Shown: positions 22,512 through 36,032, counted from the first letter of the stretch. The stretch: 64,000 nucleotides of DNA from Nymphaea colorata (GCF_008831285.2 NC_045141.1:16230106-16294105), one strand, 5' to 3'. Notes: generated by a model from the sequence alone, not told the origin. Numbers and translations are program-made.

Positions 22512-25146
22512 ATGGAAATAATTGTGTGTTCTTTGTCCAAAATGCACACAACTGGCTTGAAATATAATCCTTTGGAAGTCTCATGCAAAGTTTTACATCC
22601 ATGGATATCAAGCTCTTCAGTTATGCAAGTTTCTGCTTGTTCACTGAACGGATTTTGCACGGAAAGGAAACTGTCTTATCAACTTGATAGGTATACTTTG
22701 AACAGTCAATCTACATAGTCTTGGAAGCTGATGTACCAAGATCTTATTTTTCTATTTTTCATGATTCTGTCAGAAAATATTGGTGTGGCTCCAAATGGAG
22801 TCACCAAGTTCGCAAGACTCACAAAGTCAGGAGCACAATGGATGCATCATTTGGTGATATGGCTGGTGAATCAACTGGTATTTTTGTTTTTCTTTCACAT
22901 TCAGGGCTTGACAGTGATTGAAGTTTGCATTTTTTATCTTCATCTGTACTTTCAAATAAAATTTTCTTGCTCAAAAATGCATGTTGTGAATACTGAGATA
23001 GAAGGCCTTGATGCAGTTGTACATATATTACACATGTTCATGGGACATGGTTTCTCGTTTTCATTGGTATCTTTTTATATGTTATCCTTATGTTTACATC
23101 TTAAAAATTCAGTAGTACTTTATAAACAAGGATGAAGAATGAGAAAGGAAGAAGTCACATTCTTTTTCTTTTTTCTTTTCTCTTGGACTCACTTAGTCAT
23201 TTTTGACATGATGAAAATGTTGTGAATGTAGCTCACTCAAATGTTATCGTCTTAGTGGTATGCTTTCTTAAATCTTTCTGTCAAACATTTTGATGTCCCT
23301 TTTAGCTGCTTTTGGTTTAATTGTGCAGTGCACTGGCCAAAGTGGTTCAATCAGCTTTGTCATATGTACACTTTTTTGTTTTAAATGAAATTGGTAGAAA
23401 ACTTAATGCCACTACATAGATTGGCTTTTTAAACTTCACTTATTCATTCCTTTGTTTTATCAAGTTATTCAACATTTCAACTTAAGTCACCGTATAATTC
23501 CTTACCCTCACTAAACAATGAACTGCAAACTTGCTCGAATTATAATTGGACAATGATGTCAAGGAAATAAATGTGCATCTTAATTTTTAGTTTATTGCCA
23601 TAGAAGGTCTCCGCATTAATTGCAAAATTTCAATAAAAGTCTCTTTTCTCCTGTTATAGGGGTTTCCCAAGAAAATAACCTTTTTCACTCTCTTTTGCTG
23701 ACGAATTGTGTATGGAGCTGATGATTGTCTCTATCATTGTATATTTGCATTAGCTCCAGAATTCACATAAGTCAAATTGGGTCCAGCTTCAGGATTCAGC
23801 AAATGATTAATTTTTGTTAGGTCAGTGAAATAGCAACTTATTTGCAGTCCTGCGTGATCTGCATGCTTCTAATGCCTATCTATTCTGGAATTTAGTTTTT
23901 GTGTAGTTTTCTTTAAAATAAGCATGTTGGTCCTCTAAGAATAGCTCATATGGTTACTTTGAAAAGAGAAACAAAAGTTTGTCTTCATTTACCAGTCGTG
24001 TTAGTATTCAAGGTGATTCAACATCATCACCACTTTTATAATTTTATTTCGAGTAGCATGAGTACCTGTATCATCATCCAGCATTTGAAAGTTATTTCTT
24101 CTGGTTCAGCTGCTTCTCTTCAAAGTTGAAATACTTGGAATATTTTGTACTATTTTGGATTCTCATGCTGTTGCTAGTTCATGCTGTTCACTTTCTTCTT
24201 CTCTTCCTTAGATTTCCCACTGGCTATTGTTCTAAATGTTTAGTGTATCAATGTGTCATATCTTCAATCTAGGAATAGCTTATCTACTGGAGTTTTTTTG
24301 TCGTAATCTATCTCTCCTGATTCATTGCCATAATCACAGAAATTTTTCCAAGAATTAATATAAAGGATCCATACAAGCGTCTTGGGATCAGTCGAGAGGC
24401 TACAGAAGAGGAAATTCAAGCTGCAAGGAACTTCTTGATAAGCAAATATGCAGGCCATAAACCAAGTGTAGATGCCATAGAATCTGCACATGACAAAATC
24501 ATAATGCAGAGCTTCCTTGAGAGGAAAAGCCCAAAACTCAACATAAAGAAGAAAATGAGAGAGGTCAGTCAAACACGAGTTGTAAAGGCAATAACAAGCA
24601 GATTTGAAATGCCATCAATGAATGTCGTTATAAAAACTGCAGCTGCATTTGCAATCCTTGGGGCATTGACTGTATTATATCCAACCGAGGAAGGGCCAAC
24701 ACTTCAAGTGGCCATCTCCTTAGTGGCTGCCATATATTTCATATATCAAAGGCTTAGGAGCCGAATCAGAGCAGTTCTATATGGGTAAGGCTTGTCAGTT
24801 GCAACTTCTTTGTTGTTCATTTACAAAATTGTGCAGCTTGTGGTAGAGCATTTATGCAAATGGCCTATTATCTGTATGATGACACATCCCAACTTATACT
24901 TCACGATTTTTTATTGGAGTGTATAGCTGCCCCTTATACTACTATGTGACATGAGTATAGGTACAGGTGCCGGTGCAGAGCATTCTCAGAAAACGTGGGT
25001 ACAGGGACACTGCTCCATATATATATATATATATATATATAGATAGATACAGATATATATATAGACACACACACACACACGAATGTGCATATATATAAAA
25101 CAAAAAATAAGATTTTAAACAAACAAGTGGGTACAGAGACACAGCC

Positions 25147-25179
<33 letters not shown>

Positions 25180-26125
25180 CACACATGCACATATATATAA
25201 AACAGAAAATAAGATTTTAAACAAACAAAACAAAACATTCATGATTCATAACTTATAAATTATTAAGGAGAAACTCATGAACAAAGTATGAAATAGAATC
25301 ATACGATGAAGATGGGGAAATAACCTCATTTCATCTAAAATAGAAGGTTCAGCATACATGACTGCAGCTGCAGTCACGGATGCTGAACCTTGTTATGAAT
25401 TTATATCATCTGAAAATTCAAAGAAAATATAATAATACACAATGAGATTAAAAAAAGCCTCAATTTTAAGATGAAATTGGATTCGGTCAATTTTGATTGT
25501 CGAAACAGGAGCAGACATGGCCCTGGGTGTGTTGGCTGCACCCAACACGGTCAGCACAGTGACTGGGCCATGTCCAACTGCATACCGGTACCAGTACCCT
25601 TGTTGACTCGTGTTCAGTCTTCAAAAATTATCTTTTACATTTTTTTCCCTTTCGGCATAGGCAGAAATGCAGCTAATATCATACTCTCCTGTTTGACCTT
25701 GCACTTCTACAGTTCTACTCCTTATATATGAACCCTCTTTTCCTTTTTCTTTCAACTGCTTGAAGTTTAGTTTGCATGCTGTAATCTTGAAATTTATGCC
25801 TACTTATTAAACTCAATTGTTACTGACTCAACTAATGCTGACACTCATTTGCTACTACCGTGGATCTTCTGCAACTTTTTTATTATGCACACCCCATAAG
25901 AATTTTACTGAGCCTAATAATCAGTACGAACACTTGGATTTTCATCTCACAAACTAAAATTGGACTTGTTCATAATCGAGTTCCAGAACTATCGAATCTT
26001 TTATGTTATGATTTCACGCTTCATCTTGCAGTGGTCTGTCTACACTTGGTTTGACATGCAAAAGAACAAACATACTTATCAGTTATCAAAGTGAATTCCA
26101 TATTGTGTAGAGTTACATTTGTCCT

Positions 26126-26168
<43 letters not shown>

Positions 26169-26363
26169 TCTAGTGCTTTTGTATCTTATTGACCATTTGG
26201 TTAATTTTGCAGACTTGGAGTCTTCTTTGGTTCCTGGCTGTTGGGTACCTTCTTAATGGTGTCCGTTATCCCACCTCTTCTCAAAGGCCCAAGAAGTCTG
26301 GAGGTTACAACGTCACTGATTACATATGTTTTCCTATGGGTGTCATCTTCTTATCTGAAGTAA
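22512..26363 (+). CDS. CPP1-like plastid membrane protein with J-like domain (DUF3353), 292 aa
   Basis: Homologue of the CPP1/CDF1 family (chaperone-like protein of POR1), closest in my memory to Arabidopsis At3g51140. Coding exons are 22512-22690, 22774-22877, 24340-24784 and 26213-26363; all junctions are GT-AG and the joined frame is 879 bases including stop. The N-terminus is Ser/Lys/Arg-rich without acidic residues at the very start, as in transit peptides. Residues 82-110 (MDASFGDM, FPRIN, DPYKRLGIS) open the degenerate J-like domain, which has no HPD. Four hydrophobic segments follow (about 189-208, 215-230, 245-264, 272-290), including GPTLQVAISL and FLMVSVIPPLLKGPR. The family helps protochlorophyllide oxidoreductase or other plastid envelope proteins fold. 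A 5'UTR intron probably precedes it (donor after 21246, acceptor before 22487). Confidence 0.92.
24950..25240. repeat. Duplicated microsatellite-bearing segment in a CPP1-like intron
   Basis: Two imperfect units of about 120 bp. Each has GGGTACAGRGACAC, an (AT)n tract, a (CA)n tract, TGCATATATATAAAACA and AATAAGATTTTAAACAAACAA. They lie within the last intron (24785-26212). GGTACAGGTGCC-type sequence also occurs near 31040-31130 in the FRIGIDA-like intron, in the other orientation. Confidence 0.7.
25345..25390. repeat. 46-base near-perfect palindrome in an intron
   Basis: Arms AGGTTCAGCAT and ATGCTGAACCT flank a perfect 16-base inner palindrome (GACTGCAGCTGCAGTC), with only two mismatched pairs between. 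It can form a long hairpin in DNA or in the intron RNA. No function can be assigned. Confidence 0.85.
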
Positions 26364-27890
26364 CTGAGCTGCATTTGCTTAATCAGATATATCGTTGACT
26401 GCTTTGCTTCTTCCTATCGTCTTTGTTGAATCCTATCGGCCGTTTCTGGACAACAGTTGGAATTTTTTTGAATCTAAAAGGCAAGAAATCTCGTTTAGAA
26501 GCAACGCGTGCATGCTTCTAACAAGTTTTGAGTACGACTTTCTTTTTATTATAGGACAAAGAGTGATTCATGCCATGTTCTGTGTAATTTTTTTTCGTTT
26601 GTGCTAAATCATTTTTATGGTTTCAAGTCCTTCCCTTCCTACTCAGGTGAGAGTATAGCTCATGTAAACCCTTTTATTGAATAAAAAAAAGAGCTTTCTT
26701 ATGATCTAATGGGGAGAATTAAATGTTTTCCAATGCTAGTTACGACTAAATAGATAGAACTAGCATATCATGAAATCTTTGAGGTGTTCATTTTGAAAGA
26801 TTCTATACGTTGTACTTCAATTTCGTGTGCTGATTTATTCTCCGAGCTTGATTATGTCTGCCTGTCAACTAATCAGATTCTGCCTAATTCGACCCGGCAC
26901 TGACCCGACAGGGCAGTAATAACGGTCCTCACAACATAAAATTTCCTCGTTTTCAAGTTGCGTCTTGCCCTCCTCCTCACTCCTCAGTGCCTTCATCTAT
27001 TTTAGGGCCTATGTTTAAGCTACGGTTTGAAGTACAGTGTCGTTCCAATACAAGCATCACATTTCTAATCCTTTAATGTAGTCTTGTTAATAATTTCTCG
27101 GCCTTCCACTTAAATCATCGCATGCTGGGAAGATTCCGACATCTACGGCGTGCCAATATTAAGATGACCATGGCTTAGAACCAGAGCGCTTGTATGCAAA
27201 CCCCCTCCAACTCTTAGCTTGGGTAAATGCCCCTTAATTGAACATCTTTGCACGTCCAAAATCTACTTACCAGCACCACGCAAAAAAAAATTGCTTATAT
27301 TCCTAGGACAGGTTCAGAACGTAGCGACCAGCAGCACCAAAGGATTTTTACTTCGTTTTTTTTGCAAATTAAACAAAGGTTACTAGAACAATGATTCAAC
27401 GTGCTTTGTTGGTTAAAACTTGATACTGGATCATCCCCATCCATTAGAAATCTGATCTTGGTACGCTGCTTGACGAACGGTCATCGAAATATTTTAAACC
27501 GTTTACCACGTTCAAGTAAATCAGATATTCAAGGCTGGTCACGAGTTTGGAATTCAGTCGAGATTACCAGAGCGTATACAAACTATCCGTCGTCCATCAG
27601 GTTATGTCCGAGAAAGAAAAATGACAAAACCGAAAAACGCAACCTTTACGACGAAACAGGATATGTGCGCCCTTTCCAAGCATTTTAGTGCCATACCATT
27701 TCAGAGTGACAGAGGAGGACCTGACATTAGGATCACAGAATATAGAGGTAAAAGGAAAATTTTCCCTGGGAGGCAATGAACGGTAGAGAAGATTAAACCA
27801 TTTATCACAGGAAAAACAAAGCTCATTAACTCCACTGAAACCAATAACGTTAGGATCACCATCAACTTTAGGTAGAGTCAGATGCCAACG
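26364..27890. other. 3' region of CPP1-like gene and intergenic, no gene seen
   Basis: The CPP1-like 3'UTR probably ends near 26690 (CCCTTTTATTGAATAAAAAA). Beyond that I see no recognisable coding sequence; the overlapping frames at 27400-27890 on the two strands match no known family. Confidence 0.5.
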
Positions 27891-28011
27891 CAATGACAGG
27901 AAAAATCAGAACCAGCTTTACCAAGATCGAGGCTATACAGCAGCAGCCAGCTTTCACGCGATAAGTTCTATCGTTACTATGGTATCTTGTTCATGTAAGT
28001 ATCCTCGTTCC

Positions 28012-30260
28012 TTAAAGATATGTAGGAGGAAGGTGAGAAGACTGCAGTCCATTGCCCATATAAACTCCACCATAACCGGTTGTGGTGGCACTGTAAGGCG
28101 CAGCAGGAGCTGCCACCACACTTTCTTGATAAAGATAAGGCCTTGCATGGCTTGTTTGCTGATCGTAACGAGCTTGGCTTATGGCATTGTAACCAGCTTG
28201 TACCTGGTAGTTGTACCCAGTTGCCGATGGATACATGTACCTATTATCTGGCCCACTATTATTGTATGCACCTCTGTCAGCTACATCGGCCGCTCTATTA
28301 GGACCAGCCACGCCCATCCAATGTCCATGGCCACCAGTGTTGGCCCGAGACCGCTTCGGTTGGGGCTTTGCTGCTTCACCCATCCTTTTCTTATCGGCTT
28401 TTGCTTTGTCCAACTGTGCCACCCGTTTCTGAAGGGGGTCAAGTGGGTACTCTGCCTCCAGTTTGTGTTCTTCAATACACTTCATTATGGCTCTCAAAGC
28501 AGCCAACTCTTTTGCATTGCCGTCATTCTGCATGAGTGCAAAATAAAAAATTTCAAATACTTGCAAGAAGATGGGCAAAATAATCACTATATATCATTGT
28601 GCCTGACCCCACTTTCCATCGGTCACACACAATGAGATAGAAGATATAACCATAGAAAGGCAACCATGGGAAATGAGTTGGACTAGTAGAAATTGTAGGA
28701 GCAGCTGACCATTGATTTGTTCAACTAGCAACTGTTGAAGACCATGGTCCTATGAAACTTATCAAATTTATATCCAAACGCACCTGAGCAGCACCTGGAC
28801 CAGCATTTCCACCCTTCCCTTGTGAATTTCTCCTCACATCCTTCAAATATGTCTTTAGAAGAGGTACAGGTGGGAAGCTCTCTGTAAGCTGGAAGGAGTA
28901 TATAAAGTTGACAGCATCAATCTGCCTCCCACTATTTACAAGTGATTCAATGACACCTGCATAGATCAATCAGGTCAACATTCAACAAAATAGTGGGAAA
29001 ATAGAAACCCTTCTCACTGCATGTGGTTTTGGATATGCTTTAACCGCAGTAAGCTACTGAGGATCTCATCTATTTCGGGCAGGAGGTTGTCAATATGCTG
29101 CAAATATGAAAAAACTGATGTCCTATAAACAACAATGTTTACAGAGGGATCTACTTTGAGAGCCCTCAAGTCATTTTGACAGAATACCAACCTGGCATTT
29201 TGTGTACAAGTCCAAGAGCATGGCAGAGCTCAGGTGTTTGCTTGCGACGGGAAACTGCAAGTACAAGCTTGCATAGTTCATCTTCATCAAAATCTGAAGA
29301 AATATTAAAAGTAGCGAGTAGCTGCAGGAATGCCTGCACTTCCAATGAATTGCCATTGGCAGCATCAGCATCCACATCAGCCAATTTGGGCTTCCATTCA
29401 TCAGCAATTGCCTTCGCTTGCTGTTTAATTCCAGGGGTGATCACAGGGTGATCTGCATCTGGTGTAGTTCCTATTGAAAGGGGAGCCAGTGACTCCAACA
29501 ACAGAACACAAGACCTTCTCAAACCCAAAAGGGCACCATCCCTCTTATCCCCCGGAGGGGTTGTTTGACCTGGAGGGTAAAACCCCTCCAGTGAATCCAG
29601 CACCAACTGTGCTGGATTGGTTGCACTTTTCAGGGCAACTGGAACCTCCTCACGTATTGCAGCAAGAACTTTCCGGTTCTCCGAAATGAAATTCAAAAGC
29701 CCTATTGCATCCATCTCTTCGCATAATTGCTTCAACTGAGGACGGGGCTTAACTTCAGCAGTTTCAGCAGGTGCAGACCCGCTTGGGCTATCAGGCAAAT
29801 TCTCCTCTGTACCAGATAATGGTGCATTGAGTTCGCCATTGGAATAGCTATTTACCTTGCATTCGGAATTGGCAGAAGTATCTGCAGGTTTTGGGGATGA
29901 TGCCTTTTTGTACTTGCTGCATGCCTCCCCAATCTCAGCAACAGCCGAGTCCTTCAGCACCTGCAAGCGATCTAATGAAGCCTCTTCCTTGGCAGCAACG
30001 GCTGCTTCTCTCTGCTTGAGAGATTCACGGGTTTCAGTTGCCTTGGCTTCAAATTCCATCTCCTTCTTCTCTAGTTCATCAAATCTCTTCTTTAATGAAC
30101 TTTCAATGCTATAGAAGTGTTCCTGTAGCTCCTCCCACTGCAGTTTGCAGTTTAAGGAAGCACCTCTGTGAGTCTCCAGATCACCAAATGCCTTGCGGAG
30201 CTGCTCGATCATTGAACTTGTGGATTCAATACGTGAGAGGACTGGTTCTGAATCAGCCAT
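28012..30260 (-). CDS. FRL3: FRIGIDA-like protein, FRL3 type, 585 aa
   Basis: Plant nuclear FRIGIDA-domain protein. FRIGIDA itself is a scaffold that promotes FLC transcription; FRL3-type members are more widely conserved and less well defined. Coding exons are 30260-29192, 28956-28784 and 28527-28012, with junctions G|GTTGGT, CAG|GTGCGT and acceptors GCAG; the joined frame is 1758 bases. Residues 1-120 are a charged coiled-coil region (LQEHFYSIESSLKKRFDELE, EKKEMEFEAK). The Frigida domain spans about 150-440 (LCEEMDAIGLLNFISENRK, VLDSLEGFYP, GLRRSCVLLLESL, ALGLVHKMPGVIESLVNSGR). The C-terminal exon has KPQPKRSRA, a probable nuclear signal, then a Gly/Tyr/Ala-rich tail. The ATG at 30260 is chosen because an acceptor (TTTCTTTCTTAG, exon from 30306) lies just upstream. 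The FRL3 symbol is by resemblance only. Confidence 0.92.
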
Positions 30261-30306
30261 CTTACAGTAATCTAACACACACCTGAGATACTGTATATGG
30301 TAAGGA

Positions 30307-32891
30307 CTAAGAAAGAAAGAAGAAAAGAAAGCATGTCGCAGAATCACATTTCTAGAATTTTTTTTCAAATTATTTGCTTTTTTTCTAAAATGTGCACAGT
30401 AAAAAATTTAAGTAAACCAAAAACTAAAAACCTGAAAACGATAATAATAAAAAACGATATTTGAAAGCACAGCAACAAACTCAGTTGTCACTGTTGCAAA
30501 TATTGTCTCGACGCTAACAACAACACATGGATGGCCCAAAATGGTTACAACGGTAAGCAAGAACAAGAACTAGTCCAAGCTACTAAAATTAAATGTTTCA
30601 TGTGCATGTACAATTATTTCTGTGTTGTGTATGTGCAAGTGTGTGTACGAGTGGAGATGGGGGTGGGGATGAGTGATACTGAGTATTACAACTTACAAGT
30701 TACTCAACCTTGATCAAACACAAAGGCACAAAGCATCCAACTCAATTTCTCAGTTTCATCTGAAGCTCAAACATCTATGAAAAGGAAGAAACCCAATCAA
30801 TCTAACACCACCACATCATGAGACAATGTAACCTAGACACTCCTGGAAAGTGCCACAACCTGTGTCGAAACAGTTCAACACAGGTAATGGTACGGGACAT
30901 GGCATCCCGTATTTTGTATTTTTTGGTTTGTTTGGGTTTTTTTTTGTTTAGTAATTTATATTGTATAAATATTAATAATAAATATATGTGTTTACTTGCT
31001 TGCAAATTACAATCTTAGTGTTGCTACATATATATAAGTATATACATGGCCCTGTTCCCACACCCAAGTTTTCTAAAAATACTTCACACTGATGTCTGTG
31101 TCCACACCTGGGCCCATGTGACATAGTGAGACAGCTAAAAAACCCACACAGAACTGCACATAGTTGCTCGGATCTAACTAATTCATCTCACATCAAAATG
31201 ATCTTAAGCAGCTAATTCAATTACATCAAAATTGTGGTTGATCTCAACTGGTCTCCATCCCCAACAAAGTTGCATTTAGAAGCTCCAGTAATTGAATTCT
31301 GAAACAAGAAATGGATGAGAAACCAAATTTCCCGGACTAGAGCAGTTCAACACCTTCAACGTGAAATAGAAATTAGAAAGTATATTTGAAAAGTTTTATT
31401 TTCAACAACAAAATGAGAGGAAAATTCAGATGCAAAGCTATAAGTATGGGAATGTGGGGATCGAAAATAAGCCACAATGATCAGTTCAGCACGTTTCATC
31501 TAATCTTTAGTGAAAAACTTTCAAGTATTGTGCAAGTTTCGGCAACAAAATTTTTGGTCAGTTCTTGACTGAAAAGAAAACCTGGTTCTATAGATCCTTC
31601 AACAAATAAGCATCCAGTACAGGGAACGGAACAGGTAAGACTACTGTCAATAGACGAACCCATAATTTTGGGATAGAAATGTAACAACTAAGAACCATCG
31701 AAAATTTAGATGCCAAGCAAATTTACTACATTATGTTTCTTCTTTTCTTTATGTGCATGTATTTCTTACAACTCAAACTAACAAAATCAAAGTCCATGGG
31801 TGGAGAACCCATGAGTCCGAACGCTATGCTTATGCTTAAATTTCTTTGTGTTGTTCCTTTTCTTTGACTCAGCAGTTTTCTTTGTGCCTGCCGCTTTTTT
31901 TGCTTTGAGCTCATCTACTCTGACTCCTGGCGTCTGCTGAAATTGCCTTTGGCTATGCCTTTACGGCTTTACCTATGCCAAAACCATGCATGCGTATCTT
32001 CCAGCCGCATACCCAAAGCAATGCTTCCTTAAATCCAGTTGGCTTGTTCTAACCATTTGAACGATTTTCAGAAGCTCCCTTCCTACTTTCCTCATTTGCT
32101 GCCCTGAAACCTAGAGACATGCACATGCATGTATATATGCATATCCTTACCATGTGTTCCTCATAGCATCCACATCCCACCCATGCCTGGGTGGTCACCT
32201 ACATTTTGCAACTTACCTTCAGTAGTATTAATTACAACTTTGACTAACAGCATATATAATAACATGAGGTTTACTCATTTTCATCCATCTCAAAAGATGA
32301 ACACATCATCCGAAGAGGCACGATTCCCCGTAGATGTCTTTTCTGGAAATGGTCAGATTCATCTATACTCAGCTACACCTTAATTTCCCAACAGGGGAAG
32401 AAACATGCACTGTTCTCCCTAAACAACCATAAGGATTTCAATAATAACCATTATACTCTCAATTTCATAGGCATTTAATTCATTTCTTCTCAGAATGACC
32501 AACCCATTCCCTTCATCCTCAAATTCCACCCACCCACCTAACTGACAACAAAAAATTCTCTCCAGGACGGAGACAAACAAAAAGAAAAAGAAAAGAAAAA
32601 CCCACTACACATCGTCTTGCCATTGTAAAAAAAGCTATCACCCACCATTCAATAACCCAAAAATTTGCAGGGAAAAGAAGAAACAACAATCAATCCAAAA
32701 CAAGAATCGCCGTTATTCAAGAAAAAAAAAAAAGCACATATGTGTACAAAAAGGCGATTGCATCTCATTCATAAACTTCTTAACATCTACCAGGGAAGAA
32801 AGCGGAGAGGAAAAGGCACAAACCAGGGCAGAAAGGACGAAAGAGGAGGAAATGAAATCTGAATACGAACGACATGAGCGAAATTCTTACC
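30307..32891 (-). other. 5'UTR intron of the FRIGIDA-like gene
   Basis: Bounded by GTAAGA on the left end of the leader exon and a strong polypyrimidine tract with TTTCTTTCTTAG. It contains AT-rich sequence, a GGCCATGTA/GGGTGTGGG repeat (about 31040-31130) and, at 31787-31936, a lysine-rich open segment described in the findings. No independent gene is established within it. Confidence 0.5.
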
Positions 32892-33000
32892 TCTGAGCGT
32901 CGTGGACGACGAAACCTCAGCTCCAAATTCGTTCGCTTTACAGATGCAGGGACGCACCTCGGAGACCGACCGAACCGCAAACCCTAGCCCGATTTTCTAC
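32892..33000 (-). promoter_or_regulatory. 5'UTR exon and promoter-proximal element of the FRIGIDA-like gene
   Basis: On the minus strand a GC-richer segment ends in a consensus donor (CTCAGAG|GTAAGA, junction at 32892/32891), pairing with the acceptor at 30307 to give a 2.6-kb leader intron. It contains a telo-box-like CTAGGGTTT (complement of 32979-32987), frequent near transcription starts of plant housekeeping genes. The start site itself cannot be placed exactly. Confidence 0.55.
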
Positions 33001-34543
33001 GAACACGGCAGTGTGGTGAACTTAGCAAGGACACATTGTCCAATATATCCTCCTAAATGCGGTTAAAGACGGAACGGGTCTCGCCGCGCCGACGGTGAGG
33101 TTGTACTAAAAATGAGAAAATGACACTTTTAGGAGTTTGCACGCAGCTACAGTTACACCTGTGCCAAGTACAAACCATTCTATGAAGGCTAATTTCGTCA
33201 TTAGGTAAAGTGAGAGCCAATGTGCGCCTTCATGGCGAGATTTTGTGTTGTCACGAAAATTATGAAAATGTTCTCCAAACGGCTGGGGCTCCATGTCGGG
33301 CCATTCATATAATAATTTTGGGCGTTCGATCAGAGAACCAATTTCAAGCCTCGTTTGATAATATAAATAAATTGACATGGTTACATGAACATGCTTGAAA
33401 AAAATTGGTAGATTTTGTGTTTCATTATTTATAGATCTGTCAAAATTTTTTGGAAATTGTAACATATTTATGACCTTTCCGCATAATGTGTTTGAAGTAG
33501 AATTCCATAAATTTACCTCAATACTCATTGTTCTTGCTGCTACATGTCCCCTAGTACTATTTTATTGCACAATAGAAAGAGTATACAAAATATTTTAGCC
33601 AAAATAATTTGTTTATTAGTTGATATTTTCTTTGTCCAATGTTTGATTCAAAAAAACACCGATTTATGGACAATTCAGACACCAGATTACTAACAAAAAG
33701 ATTAATACATGGTTATAATTAAAAAAGAAACTCGAAGAATAATTTGTGATCAGTCATTTTCGTAAATAGGGTTTAAATGTAAAAGCTAATTGGTGACAGT
33801 TATAAATTTTTCCTGTGTCATAAGTATTGCATAATAACAAATCGATGGGTTTTTTAGTGAAAACCAATCGAAATAAACCAAAAAAGCACAACTTATAAAT
33901 TATACATGCAGGACAGGTTTCATATAATCACATAAATCAACTTTTTGATTGTATTTTCTTCCTTAATAAAATAAATCTGTACAAGTCCAAATGTTGATTT
34001 ACTGTGCCTTTATTATACACACACACACATATATATATAAGAGAGTGAGAGAGAGAGAGAGAGAGAGATCCACCCACTCACTTTCATGATTTGAATTTTA
34101 TCATCTTCCTGTTTTGCTTCTTATGCATTTATTTCATTCCAATCAACACTATTTACTTGACGAAATAAAATCACAATAAAAAATGGGAGAAAAAAATTTC
34201 CAAACTTTGCGTTCTTATGTTATTTAACAGTCACATCTGCCATTTGATTGACTTCACTTTTGAAAGATTTGTGATTGAATTGACATCACCTGCAAGAGGT
34301 TTGTGAATCAAATTAAGGAAGGAACAGTATCCATAATTATTATAAATAAATGAAGATGACACAATCAGGGCTCATCAAACTTGGCAATTGCTTCTAAAGA
34401 AAAGGTCATAAACTTTATGTTTTTTTTCTCTCAATTGTTATTTGTAGACCTACCAAATAATTTTCCGTCTTTAAATATATCATATACTATATACTGTAAA
34501 TGGTTGAGCTCCTAACTTTTGAAGGCCATCAAAAGCTGAACTT
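33001..34543. other. Intergenic between divergent genes, no gene seen
   Basis: Separates the FRIGIDA-like promoter (minus) from the neprosin gene (plus). It holds AC/AT/AG microsatellite sequence (about 34017-34067). The 140-codon minus-strand frame at 33106-33528 has no recognisable domain. Confidence 0.5.
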
Positions 34544-34585
34544 TTGAATTTCATCCCACATTTGGGAAGGATTGAAACCCCAAAT

Positions 34586-36032
34586 ATGAGTTCCCTGACA
34601 AATCATGTTCCGGCTCTCCTTGTATGTTTCATCTTCTTGTTCAGTCATTGCTTGTTGAACAAAGATTGTAGGCATGTTCAGGCAAGAAAATATTACCCCG
34701 ATGAGCCCCCGATCAAGACCATTGTGGTTGGTAATCTCTTCTTATTTATCATTCACTGTGCAATGCTCCTGCGTTCTCGTTCTTGCTATCAATATGGTTT
34801 TAAAGACAAGCATATGAATTCTGAGCACCTAGAAGTGAGAGAAGCTTAAGCAGGTCTCAGAAATTCCCGTTTCTTATTATTGGCAATTGAAAACAGTTCA
34901 AAGTCGTTTCTAAAATGAAAATTTTGAAAAAATTAGGCCAATAGCGTCAGAAATATATTGATCAACTGGGGCTGTATGGATCTCATGCATATATGGGCGA
35001 AGCTGCTTAGTTTTCTTCTTGTTACAATCAACATCATAATCATTATCGTTGTTGGTACAAAGTCTTAAGGAAAGCTTCATAAGGTTTGTACTTCAAAAAT
35101 TTCCGGCAAAATTGTACTTCACAATTTTCAAACCTTACTTTTCTTTTTTTTTTATATATAGTTAGGCAAGTATTAAGATCATAGTAACAAATATCTTTTA
35201 TGGGTTTTAAATGGTGAAGATTTTTTTTGGGTACAATATGGCAAAGTTGCTTTTATTAGGAGATGAGAAAATATCAACAAATTTTAAACAAATTAAAAAG
35301 AAAATTCCTAAAAAATGAAAGGCAAAAAACTGCAAAAACAAAAATGCAGTAATCAAAAAGGGGGAAAATGCCAAAGCACTAAAAAATGGAATTTTTTCAT
35401 TCTTTTTGGTGTTTTTTTTTGCCATCTTTTTCAAAAAGACAGGTCCTTTTGCAGTTTTATACAGCTGACCCACTTTAAAAGTATAAACATGTTTTTTTCG
35501 AAAAGAACACATTTGTTATGATTACGATTAAGATTGTCATTACCATCAAGTAGGTAAAATCTGAAAATACTTTGTATTTGTTCTTCAAGCAAAAAATGAA
35601 AATGGGCTGATACAACACTACGTCAGGTGATGCAGATATATTGAAATTTCATGTCCCAGTCATTTTATGAAATATTTTGACAAGGACATAATAAAAGATC
35701 ACCTAATATTGGCATGCGTATATCGTATTGTTTTTTTTTTCATTGGTTTATCTGCTCTTCGATCTCTAGCTATAATTAGTTCAATACAATCTTTTGCTCC
35801 AGGTGATGTAGTCCAGGCTAGTGAAAAAAAAAAAAATCCAAACTTTGCTTCAATTTCTTCAAGTTATAAGCAAGCATGGTCATACATGAGCAAATCCATG
35901 CATCCTCATCAGATCTCCCAAATGTGGGATTGCCAATGGTAGGCATTATAGGTAGAGCTAGAAAAATTTGACCAGGAAGCATTGTTATTGTTTTATCAAA
36001 AGTATAGAATGGCTGAAATGTGTGTGCCTGTC

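Noticed and set aside
28012-28301. Plus-strand frames (73-218 codons) at 27979-28635
   Set aside because: They are antisense to the last exon of the FRIGIDA-like gene, which has clear homology and correct junctions.
33106-33528. 140-codon minus-strand frame
   Set aside because: No recognisable domain, no promoter or splice context, AT-rich surroundings; treated as chance.
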